Shown here piece after piece: positions 52,676 to 62,434 of a DNA stretch of 64,000 nt. The number at the start of each line of letters is the position of its first letter. The stretch's first letter is position 1. The position numbers were made by a program, and so were the translations under genes. A model generated the notes under the pieces. It searched no databases. It saw only the letters and a list, made by a program, of their open reading frames with translations, and was not told the DNA's origin. Source of the stretch: Diplonema japonicum (Eukaryota > Euglenozoa > Diplonemea > Diplonemida > Diplonemidae); the NCBI GenBank assembly GCA_964019335.1, contig OZ025659.1, positions 186,001 through 250,000 on the forward strand, written 5' to 3'.

Positions 52676-53482
52676 CTAATGCCTCTTCTTACCCTGGCGG
52701 GACTTGGCGATGGTGGTGATTTTCGTCTCACGGTCCTGGGCAAGGGGAACACGGACACCGCTGCCCTTGGGGAGCTCAGTGAGGAGGTCGGACAGGGACC
52801 TACCGACAATGAAAATGTTACCCTTGCGGGTGGCGAAGGTGTTGCCGTTGGAATCCTTAACGTGGACGATGTCGAAAGAGCCAGGGTGGCGCTCAACGTC
52901 GACGATCTCACCCACACGACCAGTGTTGGCACCACCGGTGACCATACAGGCCGCGCCTGCCTTGAACTTAACGAAGTCCTTAACGGAACCCTTGGTGAGG
53001 TCAACAACCACTGAGTCGCTCACGCTGATGAGCGGGTCAACAAACCTGAGAGTCCTTCCGTCGTGTGTGGACATCGACGGCACACCGTTGGGTGCGGTGT
53101 ACACCTTCTTCACCTTGCAAAGCTTCTCGGTCGAGGCATCAGTCTTGTTCAAGACGAACCTCCCCTTCACATCGAACATCACCCTGAAGTTCAGTCCCGT
53201 CTTCGGGAGAGAGACCATGTCCATGAAACCCACAGGGGTCTTGGGGTCCGTCCTCACCCTCCCGTCGACTTCCACCAGCCTCTGCTTCGTGATCATCATC
53301 GCCTCGCCTCGTGTCAGGGCGAACCTCAGCCTGTTCCTCAGAACCAGGATCAACGGCAGACTCTCCCTCCCAGCGTGCGCGCCGGGTCTGCTCTTCGGTG
53401 CGAACACACCAGCCAGCTTGTCCATCATCCAGTGCTTGGGCGCTGCCAGCCTCTTCATGTGCTTCTTAGGACCGCGGACCAT
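52676..53482 (-). CDS. RPS4: 40S ribosomal protein S4 (eS4), 268 aa
   Basis: Begins MVRGPKKHMKRLAAPKHWMM, the conserved eS4 N-terminus. The S4-type RNA-binding domain covers about residues 40-105 (LILVLRNRLRFALTRGEAMMI), followed by the central eS4 region (FRLLYDVKGRF-like segment FRVMFDVKGRFVL) and a KOW motif (GGANTGRVGEI) near 180. It ends KSRQGKKRH. The protein is a core component of the small ribosomal subunit. Length matches the family (about 260 aa). No intron is seen. Third codon positions are strongly C/G, as in eEF2. Confidence 0.96.
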   Translation of the reverse strand: MVRGPKKHMKRLAAPKHWMMDKLAGVFAPKSRPGAHAGRESLPLILVLRNRLRFALTRGEAMMITKQRLVEVDGRVRTDPKTPVGFMDMVSLPKTGLNFRVMFDVKGRFVLNKTDASTEKLCKVKKVYTAPNGVPSMSTHDGRTLRFVDPLISVSDSVVVDLTKGSVKDFVKFKAGAACMVTGGANTGRVGEIVDVERHPGSFDIVHVKDSNGNTFATRKGNIFIVGRSLSDLLTELPKGSGVRVPLAQDRETKITTIAKSRQGKKRH

Positions 53483-53632
53483 TTTTTTTTAATGACTAAG
53501 AAACCTGTTTTTTTTCGAGAACAATTTGCAATGCATTGGGGGAGGAAAAGAGAAAAAAAAAAAGACTTGGGAAAGCCTTTTTTTCCTCGATTTTGTGCGT
53601 CCTTTTGAAAAAACACTTTTTTTCCAGTAGAG

Positions 53633-54187
53633 TCAAATGGGAGGGGTGAACTTCCTGTGGATGTCCCCGTCCAGTGTCATCTTGTTGAAGGCGTCGTAGT
53701 CGATTGCGGCACAGTCCTCGTACAGCGAGTTTTCGCGTAGAACTGCGTCCACCACGTTTTCGACCTGTGAAGCTGTGAGGGAGGAACCCACGATGATGCT
53801 TATAGTCGAGGCAAGGTCGTCACGGCTGAGTAGGCCATCGTGGTCGGCATCCCAGAGGCGGAAGGCGAAGTGAGCCTTATCGTCCTTTGGTGTCGATTCA
53901 GCGAAGATAGAGAGGGCCTTAAGAAATCCAGTGAAGTCGAGTCTTGCGGGGCCCTCCAGCACGCCCAGAATACGTTCCTTCAAAGGGTGCACGTTCATCA
54001 CCCCGAAGTCCAAGGCCCTGCGCTTCTCAATAGTCCCCTCTTCGTCTGCCCCCATGCTGCAAAATTCCTTCCACAGCTTCGAGATTTGCTGTTCGTCAAA
54101 CATGGTTGCCATGTTGTACTCCTCTAGTTTGTCCCTTGTTAGCACTTCTTCCGAGCCCTCTGCCTCCTGGCTCCATAAACCGCCCAT
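53633..54187 (-). CDS. EF-hand protein with predicted N-myristoylation, 184 aa
   Basis: Starts MGGLWSQEAEG; Gly2 could be myristoylated, as in calcineurin B-like, CIB and CHP proteins. Four helix-loop-helix positions can be traced, but only one loop is canonical: DADHDGLLSRDD at residues 113-124, with D, D, D, G and a final D in place of the usual E. The others (around residues 31-43, 72-84 and 155-166) lack the calcium ligands. Length and single or double active loops suit calcineurin B homologous proteins. It probably acts as a calcium-responsive membrane-associated adaptor. Partner unknown. Confidence 0.75.
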   Translation of the reverse strand: MGGLWSQEAEGSEEVLTRDKLEEYNMATMFDEQQISKLWKEFCSMGADEEGTIEKRRALDFGVMNVHPLKERILGVLEGPARLDFTGFLKALSIFAESTPKDDKAHFAFRLWDADHDGLLSRDDLASTISIIVGSSLTASQVENVVDAVLRENSLYEDCAAIDYDAFNKMTLDGDIHRKFTPPI

Positions 54188-54540
54188 TTAAAGGGGGAGG
54201 GGAACAAGGGGGGCAAGAAACTATTGAGATGGTTAACCGCGCAAAAATACAAAATTACTTTTTTATTTTTGTTTTTGGCCTTGACCCTTGTCGGCTTACT
54301 ACCGTACGAAGTACGTATATTCCCCCCAGATTCTTGCTACATCTCAATCACAGTGCCTTGTTGTGGTGCACTACATGGCCCACTATCAAGTCACGCTTTT
54401 CATCAATGTTATATCACGTTGACGTGGTCTCAAACTTATTTACCTGTTTCCCCCCTTAAACGCTGACTTCATTATTTATTTATTTATTTATTTATTTATT
54501 ATTTCACTCTTCAGAAATTACTTCACGCACTGGGGGGCCC

Positions 54541-54590
54541 ATTACTTCACGCTAAATCTCATTACTTCACGCTAAATCTCATTACTTCAC
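54541..54590 (+). repeat. 20-base tandem repeat ATTACTTCACGCTAAATCTC
   Basis: Two exact copies of the unit are followed by a partial third that turns into CGGTGAAATAAT, an inverted version of the same word. It is part of the CATTACTTCACG-type repeat family. Confidence 0.85.
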
Positions 54591-54656
54591 GGTGAAATAA
54601 TGGCCTGTTTTCCGTGAAGTAATAGGGGGTTTCCGTTAAATAATATGCCTCGGTAG

Positions 54657-54823
54657 GCCAATTTTTGCCTCGGTTCGGTTCCCAGTGGGGCTACTTTTTC
54701 CTCTCAGTTTGCTATTTCCCCCCAGGTTCAGCTCAATTGGCCAACTTTTGCCTCGGCTCAGTTCCAAGTTGGACTACTTTTTCCTCCCAATTTGCCCACT
54801 TTTGGCTAGGCCTTGTTCCCAGT
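54657..54823 (+). repeat. Imperfect tandem repeat, 82-base spacing
   Basis: Two copies of about 57 bases (GGCCAATTTTTGCCTCGGTT... at 54657 and GGCCAACTTTTGCCTCGGCT... at 54739), each running to CTACTTTTTCCTC and TTTGC, with a partial third copy from about 54797. Origin unknown. Confidence 0.75.
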
Positions 54824-55246
54824 TTCTGGGGGTAACTCTTCTGTGGGTAAGGGTAACTTAGTCAGCTTACCCAAGCTCCCCAAATGACTTCAAAATACCG
54901 AAGCAGCAGAAAAAAAGGAGCCAGCGGCCGTGCCAGGTATGGGAAGGCCTGATTAGAGATGGTGACAGTGGCAATGCCAGCGACAGCGGCAGCTCTTAGT
55001 CAACAAAAGGAGGGAAAACAACTTGTATTGTAACCTTTGTAACCCCTCTCTTGTTGTACCCCTTGTCACCCTGTTGTGCCCCTCGTGGTGAAGTAATTTC
55101 AGAGTGTCGTGAAATAAAACCACTTACCTACCGCCAAGTAATGCTTTACCGACCTCGAGGTAACGGTAAAGTCATTACTTGTTGGCAGTAAATAGCTATT
55201 GTTGAAACCTGGTTGTATAAAAGCTGAGAAGGGGGAAGAGAAACAA

Positions 55247-56511
55247 AGAAATGGAAGAGAAAAGCTGTAGTTGACCATCCTCAGATGGTCAGAAAGGAAG
55301 CAAAAAGAAAAGCTTGATTTTCACACACATACACAAGAATACGAGCGAGCGAAGTTTTTGCACTCGTTGTTGCTGATCGTGCGCAGAGAGGGGGGGGAAG
55401 GGAGGGGACAGGGGGGGTATGGTTGAGAGGGAGAGGCGTCATATAAATAAAACTTCACGTATCGCTGATTTCTTTTTTTTTTCTCTTTTTTTTTTCTAAA
55501 CTTTCTGACAAAAAGCTTAGTCAGGATACGACGGATTTACAGGCCACGACTATGACACCTTCCAAGAAGGAGCGTTGGGGGATAAAAAAAAAATTCACCA
55601 CTACTATGATGGGGGAGAATGTGCTTGCAACGACTCAAAGTGACGTGGTGTTTCTGGGGAGGAGGAGGAGCTTCGCTGCAAAAGAAACCCCAAATTCTTT
55701 TCGCAAAATTTGAGTTACTGTTCGCGAAGAAAATACTGAGCCCCAGATTTTTTTCCAAATTCAAGCGAATTTTGAAAAAAATGTTGCCCAGACAAATATC
55801 ACAGAGGGCAAATTCCCGTGCCCCCTCTTTTTTTTTTTTTTTTTTTTTTTTTTCCTCTTCATTCACTGCATTAAAAAAAAGGGGGGGGGGGAGGAGTACT
55901 TGGAAGAAACTGTCAATGGAGGTGACGTTGGTGAAGACTGCCGCCTCGTCATCCGCTTGAAGTGGGACAAGACCCAGGAAAGAGACCGGACCCATGCACG
56001 ATGACTCTCGGCGCTCGGTGTTGACAAAGTACATGCCCAACAAACGAGGGGGTAACCAAAGTGGGAGGGTGGAGAGTAATGAGAAGGGGGAACAGAGAAG
56101 GGGAAATGGGAAAACAACAACCCACCGCAGCAGCATGCCCACTGAGCAGCTGTGTGGTACCTTTCTTGCACTCAGAAATACGTTGAAGAGAATGAGATAA
56201 AAAAAAGAGAAAAAAAAGGTGGGGGAAAAACTTAAGGCCCTTCTTCTTCTTCTTCTTCTTCCAGTGCTTGGGGAACAAAACGGGGCATGGTGAACCATCC
56301 TAATTTCCTTTGATTCTGGCTAGAAATAGGCAAGAAAAATCCACCTGCTTTGAGAACGAGGAAGTCCACCTCCCCCTCCCCCAAACACTGTTTCTCTTTA
56401 TTCTTCTTCTTTTGTCTCCAAAAAGACTCAAGCAGGCCTTCCGACAGGCCAAGAGAAGAACACGAGAGGGGTGTAGCCTTCAGTTTAGCAAATTCCTTTT
56501 CTTTCCTTTCC

Positions 56512-56546
<35 letters not shown>

Positions 56547-56613
56547 AAGACAGAGGACGAAGGAAGAAAGGATGCTGGGGTGAAATAATCACCTGCACAC
56601 GGTGCTGCTTCTT
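55247..56613. repeat. Direct duplication, left copy (about 1.37 kb)
   Basis: This segment recurs at 59559-60925, offset by 4312 bases, and appears identical: all six of the longer open frames in it translate identically in both copies. It lies just downstream of a secreted Cys-rich gene in each case. A 253-codon minus-strand frame (55537-56298) runs through it, but it is mostly low-complexity and not a convincing gene. Confidence 0.88.
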
Positions 56614-56818
56614 TTTCTTTTCTTTTTTTCTTCTTTTGATGTTATTGCAGGGGAAATGGGGAACTTAATTGAACACTTGAAACCTGCCTCTTACCCGTTT
56701 ACCTCGAAGTTTCAGCATTTCTTTCTCTTTTTTTTTCTTTTTTAATACCACAGTACGAGGGGGCCGGGGTTAAAAACCATATCATTAATAATGGTCCGAC
56801 GAACACGGATCATTGTTC

Positions 56819-57847
56819 TCAGAACAGCAGCACGGTGACAAAAAGGAGAGCAAGCCCCAGAACAGAGACGGCGGGGTGGGCGGAGGTGGAGGCCCCGCTT
56901 GCTGTGAGTTTGTTGAATTCATCCCACGTGAGGAAGCCAGCGACACTGCGGTTGGTGTTCAGCTCAACGTACTTGCAGTAGATGTCGGTGGTGAGGGGCG
57001 CCTCAAACGTCAGCTTCACAGAGGCAGTGGCGAGCTGAGCAGAGACAGTGATGCAAGTGTCAGGCTGAATGGGGGTTCCAAGGAAAGGACTCGCACTGTC
57101 AAGGGACATCGTGCACTGGTCGTCAGAGTAGGTGAGGTCCGCAACTGCCATATCCCATTTGCCCCCTCCAAGGTCCTTGCAGGCTGTAATGGCGCGGTTG
57201 AAGGTGTTGCCAGGGGTTGCATCGCACGATTTGGGGTCATACACCCGACAGCACCCATTGCACATGGGTCTGGCACCGCATGGTTGCTTCCCGCCGGGGA
57301 ACGTCACCACCTGGTCAACAACAGGTAACCCGATCTGACAGCTGTCCCCCAACCAGCTCTGTGTGCGCAGGCCGCCTGTCGCCATCGCTGTGCGGTAGTT
57401 AGTCATCACGCACAGTTCGTTCAGCTTGACACCGGGGTTGAATATAGCCGACCCAAGCGGCGTTTGAACGCATGTCCCCACCGTCAGTGTGGTCACGGAG
57501 TATGGATTGGAATCGCAATTTCTGTATTGCCAGTATGACAGCTTTAGGACCTTCGTCGCTGTGGAGGGGCACATCGTATCGTCCAACGTCAGCATTACGG
57601 AGAATTGGCTGTTATAGTCGTACAAGCAGACGCCGATGGCGAACCAGTTGAACCAACCCGGGCTTGCGAACGGCCTTACTATAATATCGTCCCCTGTAGC
57701 TCGGTAACCTAACGTAGCAAACCTAGGGTCCGTGCCAGGGTCTTGACAGTAATTGTCAGCGTAGAACTTCGGGGGATCAAAGCTCGGGAATGGGCCATTT
57801 GCCGAAATTGCAAGGAACGCACATGTTACAAGGAGAGAGGGGCTCAT
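56819..57847 (-). CDS. Secreted Cys-rich protein 1, possibly GPI-anchored, 342 aa
   Basis: An N-terminal signal peptide (SLLVTCAFLAISANG) and a C-terminal hydrophobic tail (VSVLGLALLFVTVLLF) preceded by a small-residue stretch (SGASTSAHP) suggest a GPI-anchored surface protein. About 18 Cys lie between, many in positions shared with the two other genes of the family (NYCQDPG; GTCVQTPLGSAIFNPGV; GDSCQIGLPV; QPCGARPMCNGCCRVYD; IYCKYVELNTNRSV). The mature region has no known domain. It is most similar to the gene at 61002-62024. The shared C-terminal segment FLTWDEFNKLTASG is nearly invariant. Function is unknown; surface or extracellular-matrix roles are possible. Confidence 0.8.
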   Translation of the reverse strand: MSPSLLVTCAFLAISANGPFPSFDPPKFYADNYCQDPGTDPRFATLGYRATGDDIIVRPFASPGWFNWFAIGVCLYDYNSQFSVMLTLDDTMCPSTATKVLKLSYWQYRNCDSNPYSVTTLTVGTCVQTPLGSAIFNPGVKLNELCVMTNYRTAMATGGLRTQSWLGDSCQIGLPVVDQVVTFPGGKQPCGARPMCNGCCRVYDPKSCDATPGNTFNRAITACKDLGGGKWDMAVADLTYSDDQCTMSLDSASPFLGTPIQPDTCITVSAQLATASVKLTFEAPLTTDIYCKYVELNTNRSVAGFLTWDEFNKLTASGASTSAHPAVSVLGLALLFVTVLLF

Positions 57848-58452
57848 GTTGCAGTGTTCTGTGTGGTTAAAATAAAAAAGTAGGATATTGATGCAGAAAC
57901 TCTTCTCACCAATATAAAGAAGAAAAGAAAGAAGGAAAAGAGAGGAAGAAATGTATAGTAGTGTTCAGTTTTTTTTTTTCTTTTTCTTTTTCTTTTCTTG
58001 TTCCCGTTGTTTCAAAATGTTTTTTTTTTTTTTTTTTTTTTTTTTTTTCCTCCCTCTCTTTTCTTTATGTTTGCTGTTGTGTAGATTCATTCATTTCAAA
58101 GAGCCCCAAAAACAGCAAATAAAAAAAAAGAGATGAGAAAAGAAAAGAGGGGAAGAGGATGGATGAAGGAAAGGAGGAGAAAGATAAAGGACATAGCGCG
58201 TCAATACGCTCTATTTTGTGAATGGGAGAGGAAGGGGTCTCACCTTGTCAGAGTTTTTTCTCTTCTTCATCGTTTCTTGACACGAACTACTGTTGTTCGA
58301 TACTGACGAAAATGGAATTGGAACATCATTAGAATATTGAAAGGTTTAGTTGTCCTTTCTTTTTTTTTTTTTTTTTTTTCTTGATTTCATTTTATTTTCA
58401 CTTTTTCTTTTTAATTTTAACGGAGGGAGAAATACAACCTTTCCTTGGAATC
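57848..58452. other. Intergenic region within the secreted-protein cluster
   Basis: About 600 bases with T runs (58020-58048, 58360-58379) and mixed sequence. No gene was recognised. Confidence 0.65.
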
Positions 58453-59463
58453 TCAAAGGAAGAGAACAGCGAAGAGGAGGGAGAGGAGAGCGAAGGCAGA
58501 GACGGGGTGGGCGGTGGGAGCCGAGTTCATGCGCTTGTTGAAGTCGTCCCAAGAGAGGAAGCCGTTGACGCTCTTGTTGGCGCTGAGCTCGACGTACTGG
58601 CAGTGAATGTCGATGGTGAGGGGTGCCACGAACTCGAGGATGGTGGAGAGGGTGGTGTTCCCTGCTGTCCCTGTGGCACAGGTTCCGAAGCGCTGCACGA
58701 GCCTCGAGGTGGGGGCCTTGTTGTCCTCCGTCTTGCAGGTGGCGTCGCTGTAGCCGTTCTCCGCGAGGGCCCCGACCCAGCCGCCTCCCTCCACCCTGTT
58801 GCAGGCCGCCAGCGACTCCTCGTAGGTTTTCGCTGTTGCCTTGCAGGTCTTCTCATCAAAGACCGGGCAGCACGCGTTGCCACAAGCGGGCTCCGCCCCG
58901 CACTGCTTCTCCGCCAGGTTCGCCACCGTGTTCACCGTCTCCTTCCCGCTCGAGCAGGCTTCCCCCGCCCAGCCCCGGGTCCGTACCCCGCCCTTCTTCA
59001 CCGCCGCGAGGTAGTCTGTCACCGTGCACAGCTCCTCCGCCGTCAGGGACGGCTCGAACTTCGTCGACCCGAAAGGGGTCTCCACGCATGTCCCCGCCAC
59101 CAGAGTCGTCACCTCCGCCGTCCCCTCACACGTTTTCGACGCCTTCCAGTAGGACAGCTGCAAAACCTCTCCCCCCTTCGCAGGGCACGCCGCGTCGTCG
59201 ATCGTCACCTTCACAGAGTACGCCACGCCCGCCCCCGTCATACACGCGTCCACAGTGTAGCCGCTCAGCACCGTCCCAACCTTCTCGAACGGCTTCACCG
59301 CCACGTTGTCCACCTTCCCAGCGTAGCTCCACAGCGCTGCCTTCGGGTCCGCCACCCCCGTGCAGTCCTTGCCCACGAAGAACGACGGGCTCGTCAGAGG
59401 GTTCTCCGCACACCACGCGAGCGACACCCCCATAGACAGCAGAAGCAGCGGTGCTGACTTCAT
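58453..59463 (-). CDS. Secreted Cys-rich protein 2, possibly GPI-anchored, 336 aa
   Basis: It has the same layout as its neighbours: signal peptide (SAPLLLLSMGVSLAWC), about 18 Cys, and a hydrophobic tail (VSAFALLSLLFAVLFL). Shared anchors include GTCVETPFGSTKFEPSLTAEEL, CGAEPACGNACCPVFD, IHCQYVELSANKSVNGFLSW. It is the most diverged of the three. It is also the most GC-rich at third codon positions, suggesting high expression; this creates a long antisense frame on the plus strand that should be ignored. No enzymatic motif is seen. N-glycosylation sites (NTT, NKS) are present. Confidence 0.82.
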   Translation of the reverse strand: MKSAPLLLLSMGVSLAWCAENPLTSPSFFVGKDCTGVADPKAALWSYAGKVDNVAVKPFEKVGTVLSGYTVDACMTGAGVAYSVKVTIDDAACPAKGGEVLQLSYWKASKTCEGTAEVTTLVAGTCVETPFGSTKFEPSLTAEELCTVTDYLAAVKKGGVRTRGWAGEACSSGKETVNTVANLAEKQCGAEPACGNACCPVFDEKTCKATAKTYEESLAACNRVEGGGWVGALAENGYSDATCKTEDNKAPTSRLVQRFGTCATGTAGNTTLSTILEFVAPLTIDIHCQYVELSANKSVNGFLSWDDFNKRMNSAPTAHPVSAFALLSLLFAVLFL

Positions 59464-59558
59464 TTTTCGTTGGTTTGTTTTGTGTTTTTTTTTTTTTTTT
59501 TTTTTGTTGAAGAAACCTGGTTGGCGAGTCGTGTGGATGAAAGGCTTTCAAAGAAATA
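59464..59558. other. Upstream flank of secreted gene 2
   Basis: Short T-rich leader followed by TTGTTGAAGAAACCTGGTTG, which resembles 55201-55220 and marks the approach to the right copy of the 1.37-kb duplication. Confidence 0.55.
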
Positions 59559-60823
59559 GAAAATGGAAGAGAAAAGCTGTAGTTGACCATCCTCAGATGG
59601 TCAGAAAGGAAGCAAAAAGAAAAGCTTGATTTTCACACACATACACAAGAATACGAGCGAGCGAAGTTTTTGCACTCGTTGTTGCTGATCGTGCGCAGAG
59701 AGGGGGGGGAAGGGAGGGGACAGGGGGGGTATGGTTGAGAGGGAGAGGCGTCATATAAATAAAACTTCACGTATCGCTGATTTCTTTTTTTTTTCTCTTT
59801 TTTTTTTCTAAACTTTCTGACAAAAAGCTTAGTCAGGATACGACGGATTTACAGGCCACGACTATGACACCTTCCAAGAAGGAGCGTTGGGGGATAAAAA
59901 AAAAATTCACCACTACTATGATGGGGGAGAATGTGCTTGCAACGACTCAAAGTGACGTGGTGTTTCTGGGGAGGAGGAGGAGCTTCGCTGCAAAAGAAAC
60001 CCCAAATTCTTTTCGCAAAATTTGAGTTACTGTTCGCGAAGAAAATACTGAGCCCCAGATTTTTTTCCAAATTCAAGCGAATTTTGAAAAAAATGTTGCC
60101 CAGACAAATATCACAGAGGGCAAATTCCCGTGCCCCCTCTTTTTTTTTTTTTTTTTTTTTTTTTTCCTCTTCATTCACTGCATTAAAAAAAAGGGGGGGG
60201 GGGAGGAGTACTTGGAAGAAACTGTCAATGGAGGTGACGTTGGTGAAGACTGCCGCCTCGTCATCCGCTTGAAGTGGGACAAGACCCAGGAAAGAGACCG
60301 GACCCATGCACGATGACTCTCGGCGCTCGGTGTTGACAAAGTACATGCCCAACAAACGAGGGGGTAACCAAAGTGGGAGGGTGGAGAGTAATGAGAAGGG
60401 GGAACAGAGAAGGGGAAATGGGAAAACAACAACCCACCGCAGCAGCATGCCCACTGAGCAGCTGTGTGGTACCTTTCTTGCACTCAGAAATACGTTGAAG
60501 AGAATGAGATAAAAAAAAGAGAAAAAAAAGGTGGGGGAAAAACTTAAGGCCCTTCTTCTTCTTCTTCTTCTTCCAGTGCTTGGGGAACAAAACGGGGCAT
60601 GGTGAACCATCCTAATTTCCTTTGATTCTGGCTAGAAATAGGCAAGAAAAATCCACCTGCTTTGAGAACGAGGAAGTCCACCTCCCCCTCCCCCAAACAC
60701 TGTTTCTCTTTATTCTTCTTCTTTTGTCTCCAAAAAGACTCAAGCAGGCCTTCCGACAGGCCAAGAGAAGAACACGAGAGGGGTGTAGCCTTCAGTTTAG
60801 CAAATTCCTTTTCTTTCCTTTCC

Positions 60824-60858
<35 letters not shown>

Positions 60859-60925
60859 AAGACAGAGGACGAAGGAAGAAAGGATGCTGGGGTGAAATAA
60901 TCACCTGCACACGGTGCTGCTTCTT
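59559..60925. repeat. Direct duplication, right copy (about 1.37 kb)
   Basis: It appears identical to 55247-56613 until GCTGCTTCTT, after which the two diverge. Together with the paralogous genes that follow each copy, it shows that a block containing a secreted gene and its 3' flank was duplicated in tandem. Perfect identity in low-complexity, non-coding DNA implies a very recent event, gene conversion, or an assembly artefact. Confidence 0.88.
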
Positions 60926-61001
60926 CCTCCCCCCCCCTTTTTTTTTGATGTTTATTGCAGGGGAAAATGGGTGATAACTAAGGGAAACCCCATCATTGTT
61001 C

Positions 61002-62024
61002 TCAGAACAGCAGCACAGTGACAAAAAGGAGAGCAAGCCCCAGAACAGAGACGGCGGGGTGGGCGGAGGTGGAGGCCCCGCTTGCTGTGAGTTCGTTGAA
61101 TTTGTCCCACTTCAGGAAGCCACCGACACTGCGGTTGGTGTTCAGCTCAACGTACTTGCAGTAGATGTCGGTGGTGAGGGGCGCTTCCAGCGACAACATC
61201 GTAGAGGCAGTGGCCACCGACTGAACCTCGAAAGTGTTGCAGCCGCCAAGTACAAATGGGTGGCCAAGGAGAGGACTCGCACTGTCTAAAGACACCGTGC
61301 ACTTGTCGTCACTGTAGATTAAGTTCGCCATGGCCATATCCCACTTGCCCCCTCCAAGGTTCTTGCAGGCTGTCATGGCGTAGTTGAAGACGTTAGGAAC
61401 ACGATCGCAAGTCTGCAGGTTGTACAGCGGGCAGCATCCTGTGCACAGGGGCCTGGCCCCGCATGGCTGATCCCCGCCGGGCATGTTCAGCACCTCGTTG
61501 TTTACGGGTAACCCGTTGTTGCAGCTGTCCCCCAACCAGCTCTGTGCGCGCGGACCTCCTGTCACCATCGCAGTCCGGAAGTTCGTCATCGTGCACAGCT
61601 CGTCTGTTGTGACACCGGGGTTGAACTGTGCCGATCCAATTGAGGTTTTCACACATGTCCCCACCGTCAGTGTTGTCACCGAGGCTGGTGTCCCAGTACA
61701 CCCATAATAATTATAATTCCAGATCATCATCTTCAAAACTTCATTTGCCCTGCTGGGGCACATCGTCTCGTCCAAAACCAGCTTCACATAACCGTCCCCT
61801 GTGCGCAGGCAGGCGCCGATGGCGAACCAGTTGAACCACTCCGGGCCGGAAAAGGGGTAGATACTTACGTCGTCCTGCGTCCCGGAGTAGTACCAGTCCG
61901 ACCCGGTTTCATTCCCCATACAATAATCACCACCGTAGAAGGCTGGGGGTGCAAAGGTTGGTTCCGCACCGTCTGCGGTCGAGACAGCAAGGAACGCACA
62001 TATCGCGAGGAGAGCGGGCTTCAT
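61002..62024 (-). CDS. Secreted Cys-rich protein 3, possibly GPI-anchored, 340 aa
   Basis: Signal peptide (ALLAICAFLAVSTADG), Cys-rich body and hydrophobic tail (VSVLGLALLFVTVLLF) match the gene at 56819-57847. The last 40 codons and downstream bases are nearly identical between the two (KYVELNTNRSV; LTASGASTSAHPAV), while the middle differs. This pattern suggests gene conversion or selection for diversity in the exposed part. Conserved Cys segments are present (GTCVKTSIGSAQFNPGV; QPCGARPLCTGCCPLY). No function can be assigned. Confidence 0.82.
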   Translation of the reverse strand: MKPALLAICAFLAVSTADGAEPTFAPPAFYGGDYCMGNETGSDWYYSGTQDDVSIYPFSGPEWFNWFAIGACLRTGDGYVKLVLDETMCPSRANEVLKMMIWNYNYYGCTGTPASVTTLTVGTCVKTSIGSAQFNPGVTTDELCTMTNFRTAMVTGGPRAQSWLGDSCNNGLPVNNEVLNMPGGDQPCGARPLCTGCCPLYNLQTCDRVPNVFNYAMTACKNLGGGKWDMAMANLIYSDDKCTVSLDSASPLLGHPFVLGGCNTFEVQSVATASTMLSLEAPLTTDIYCKYVELNTNRSVGGFLKWDKFNELTASGASTSAHPAVSVLGLALLFVTVLLF

Positions 62025-62101
62025 GTTTTTCCAGTAAGATTTTCAACTGTGGGAGTGAACAATATTTCACTTTATTTTTTCACGCTTCACTTTATTTTTC
62101 A

Positions 62102-62194
62102 CGCTAGATTTCAAGCTTGTTTTAGGAGAAAAACAGGTATGTGCAGGAATGAAAAATTACTGAATATAAAGTACTTTATATTCACGCTAGCCCT
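62102..62194 (+). repeat. Interspersed repeat copy 1 (pair with 62435-62528)
   Basis: The copy starts CGCTAGATTTCAAGCTTGTT and ends TATTCACGCTAGCCCTA-like. The right copy has the same start and end with substitutions and small indels inside (AAAAACAGGT, GCAGGA.TGAAAA). A fragment resembling the end also occurs near 145-165. Confidence 0.7.
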
Positions 62195-62434
62195 ATTCAC
62201 TGTACAGCAAGGGTTCGGGGGTGCAAAAACCCAAGTTGTTACCACATAGACCCCTTGTCTTGGAAATCCCGGTTCGAATGCAATCTGGGAATCTCAAAAT
62301 TTACGTCACTCAAGGAACAAAAGCACGTCGGGTCGCCTCTCTCAAGAAGAGGAGAGAGGTGAGCTTGGCAAGCCAGCAGCGGTGACAGCTGCTAGTGGGG
62401 CAGCCTGCCAGCAATCCAGGCAGCAGCCACACAC

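Larger units (their letters stand above)
54188..55246. other. Repeat-rich intergenic region
   Basis: No host gene was recognised. It contains an ATTT microsatellite (54471-54504), a 20-base tandem repeat ATTACTTCACGCTAAATCTC (54541-54590), an 82-base-spaced repeat at 54657-54823 and, at 55073-55200, sequence that is reverse-complementary to parts of 33344-33400. The recurrent word ATTACTTCACG/CGTGAAGTAAT occurs in both orientations and suggests a decayed mobile element. Confidence 0.7.

Noticed and set aside
55537-56298. 253-codon minus-strand frame, duplicated at 59849-60610
   Set aside because: It is open in both copies only because the copies are identical. Much of it is Arg, Phe, Pro and Lys runs from simple repeats, and no conserved domain is visible. 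Kept only as part of the duplication.
58381-59457. Plus-strand frames of 270-358 codons
   Set aside because: Antisense to secreted gene 2; Arg/Pro/Leu-rich shadow of a GC-rich gene.
62265-62300. Possible tRNA gene near GGTTCGAATG
   Set aside because: No acceptor stem, D arm or A box could be aligned; a stray B-box-like word only.
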